Shown piece by piece: positions 6,274 through 6,649 of a stretch of 6,649 bases of DNA; within the stretch, counting starts at the first letter, position 1; each line of letters starts with the position of its first letter. The stretch spans positions 1 through 6,649 of the forward strand of contig JAJRSN010000368.1 in NCBI GenBank assembly GCA_024278715.1. Direction: 5' to 3'. Source of the stretch: Calditrichota bacterium (GTDB taxonomy: Bacteria; Calditrichota; Calditrichia; Calditrichales; Calditrichaceae). The notes below the pieces were generated by a model. The model was not told the DNA's origin. It was given only the letters and a program-made list of their open reading frames with translations, and searched no databases. Made by a program: the position numbers and the translations under genes.

Positions 6274-6484
6274 GTTAAGGGTTAAGCGGCTTCTGCAATG
6301 TCTCGGCACGGCTTTCTGCATTCCGCTTTCTGATAATTTGTTTCCCTTTAACCTTTAATCTTTTGTCTTGCCCATCACGCGTCACGTCCTTGTTACTTCA
6401 CGTTAAGCGTTAAACGGGCGAGAGATACTGGTCACTTGTTACTCGTTACTATATCACTTGTCGCTTAAATCTTTAATTTTACTT
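6274..6484 (+). repeat. Degenerate repeat fragments (copies D and E)
   Basis: Opens with GTTAAGGGTTAAGCG (6274-6288), a 15-mer identical to 4953-4967 ahead of copy A. Next come a GCTTTCTGATAAT and CTTTAACCTTTAATC block like the one in copy C, then CATCACGCGTCACG, then CGTTAAGCGTTAAACG (6401-6416) as the start of a further unit, then alternating CACTTGTTACT and CTCGTTACT words. The hairpin core is absent. The words reappear in the same order as in the other units, which suggests repeated duplication and decay. Confidence 0.55.
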
Positions 6485-6532
6485 GTCACTTAGTCACTTA
6501 GTCACTTAGTCTCTTTGTCACTCTTTCACTCT
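6485..6532 (+). repeat. Octamer tandem repeat (GTCACTTA)n
   Basis: Three perfect GTCACTTA units (6485-6508) are followed by three degenerate ones (GTCTCTTT, GTCACTCT, TTCACTCT) to 6532. It ends six bases before the stop codon of the partial gene to the right. Such a tract could vary by slippage, and it shares its words with the surrounding repeat tails. Confidence 0.8.
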
Positions 6533-6537
6533 TCAAC

Positions 6538-6649
6538 TTAATACTTATTGAGTGAATTTAAGAGCTTTTTTGCTTCTTTGTTGTCGGGGTTAAAAGCTAA
6601 AACTCTGCGAATAAGATTGGCTGCCTTGCCGTAATTTCCCTGAGCCTCA
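6538..6649 (-). CDS. C-terminus of a probable TPR protein (partial)
   Basis: Only the last 36 residues are inside the window, ending at TAA 6540-6538; the start lies beyond 6649. The frame reads GNYGKAANLIRRVLAFNPDN and then KEAKKLLNSLNKY. This matches one tetratricopeptide repeat (Gly-Asn-Tyr, Lys-Ala, a helix, then the Asn-Pro turn) followed by a capping helix. TPR domains mediate protein-protein contacts; the role of this protein cannot be told from the fragment. The 3' flank is the octamer repeat, with no terminator visible. Confidence 0.7.
   Translation of the reverse strand, partial: EAQGNYGKAANLIRRVLAFNPDNKEAKKLLNSLNKY

Noticed and set aside
4928..6537. CRISPR array or integron attC sites
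   Set aside because: The repeats are long, unevenly spaced and degenerate, without uniform spacers. No Cas gene, integrase gene or attC core pair was seen.

Overview
The window is about 6.6 kb of bacterial chromosome with moderate to low GC. It splits into a dense housekeeping half (1-4927) and a repeat-rich accessory half (4928-6537). The MetF protein has the extended form I associate with Bacteroidota and their relatives, so a member of the wider FCB group (Bacteroidota, Ignavibacteria, Caldithrix or KSB1-like lineages) is my best guess. That assignment is family resemblance only, and no rRNA or other marker is present to confirm it.

Layout: metF (methylenetetrahydrofolate reductase) runs leftward from 972. 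A 426-base divergent intergenic region follows. A rightward series then begins: an NAD-type isocitrate dehydrogenase, a DHH/DHHA1 phosphoesterase of the NrnA type, chorismate synthase (aroC), and a small SelW-like (Rdx family) selenoprotein. The last three genes are tightly packed (17 and about 15 bases apart) and look like one transcript. The dehydrogenase lies 98 bases ahead of them and may be part of the same unit.

The main result is the small gene at 4697-4927. It is easily missed because it contains an in-frame UGA at 4730-4732. Read as selenocysteine, the UGA gives a complete 76-residue SelW-type protein with a CTVU redox motif and the family's GGRFEV and LFSK blocks. Just downstream of the UGA is a perfect 5-bp hairpin with the loop GGUCU, the same apical loop as the E. 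coli fdhF bacterial SECIS. The host should therefore encode selA, selB, selC and selD elsewhere; none is in the window.

From 4928 to 6537 the DNA is mostly a degenerate family of modular intergenic repeats. Two copies of 228 bases (4973-5200 and 6042-6269) are about 93% identical without gaps and lie in direct orientation 1069 bases apart. Their centre holds three successive hairpins and is the best conserved part. Between the copies lies a leftward two-gene pair, DUF4258-like then DUF2283-like, with a 4-base ATGA overlap. This is a toxin-antitoxin-like arrangement and could be a cassette bounded by repeats. Weaker repeat fragments and an octamer microsatellite run up to the stop codon of a partial leftward gene at the right edge, whose visible C-terminus resembles a TPR motif.
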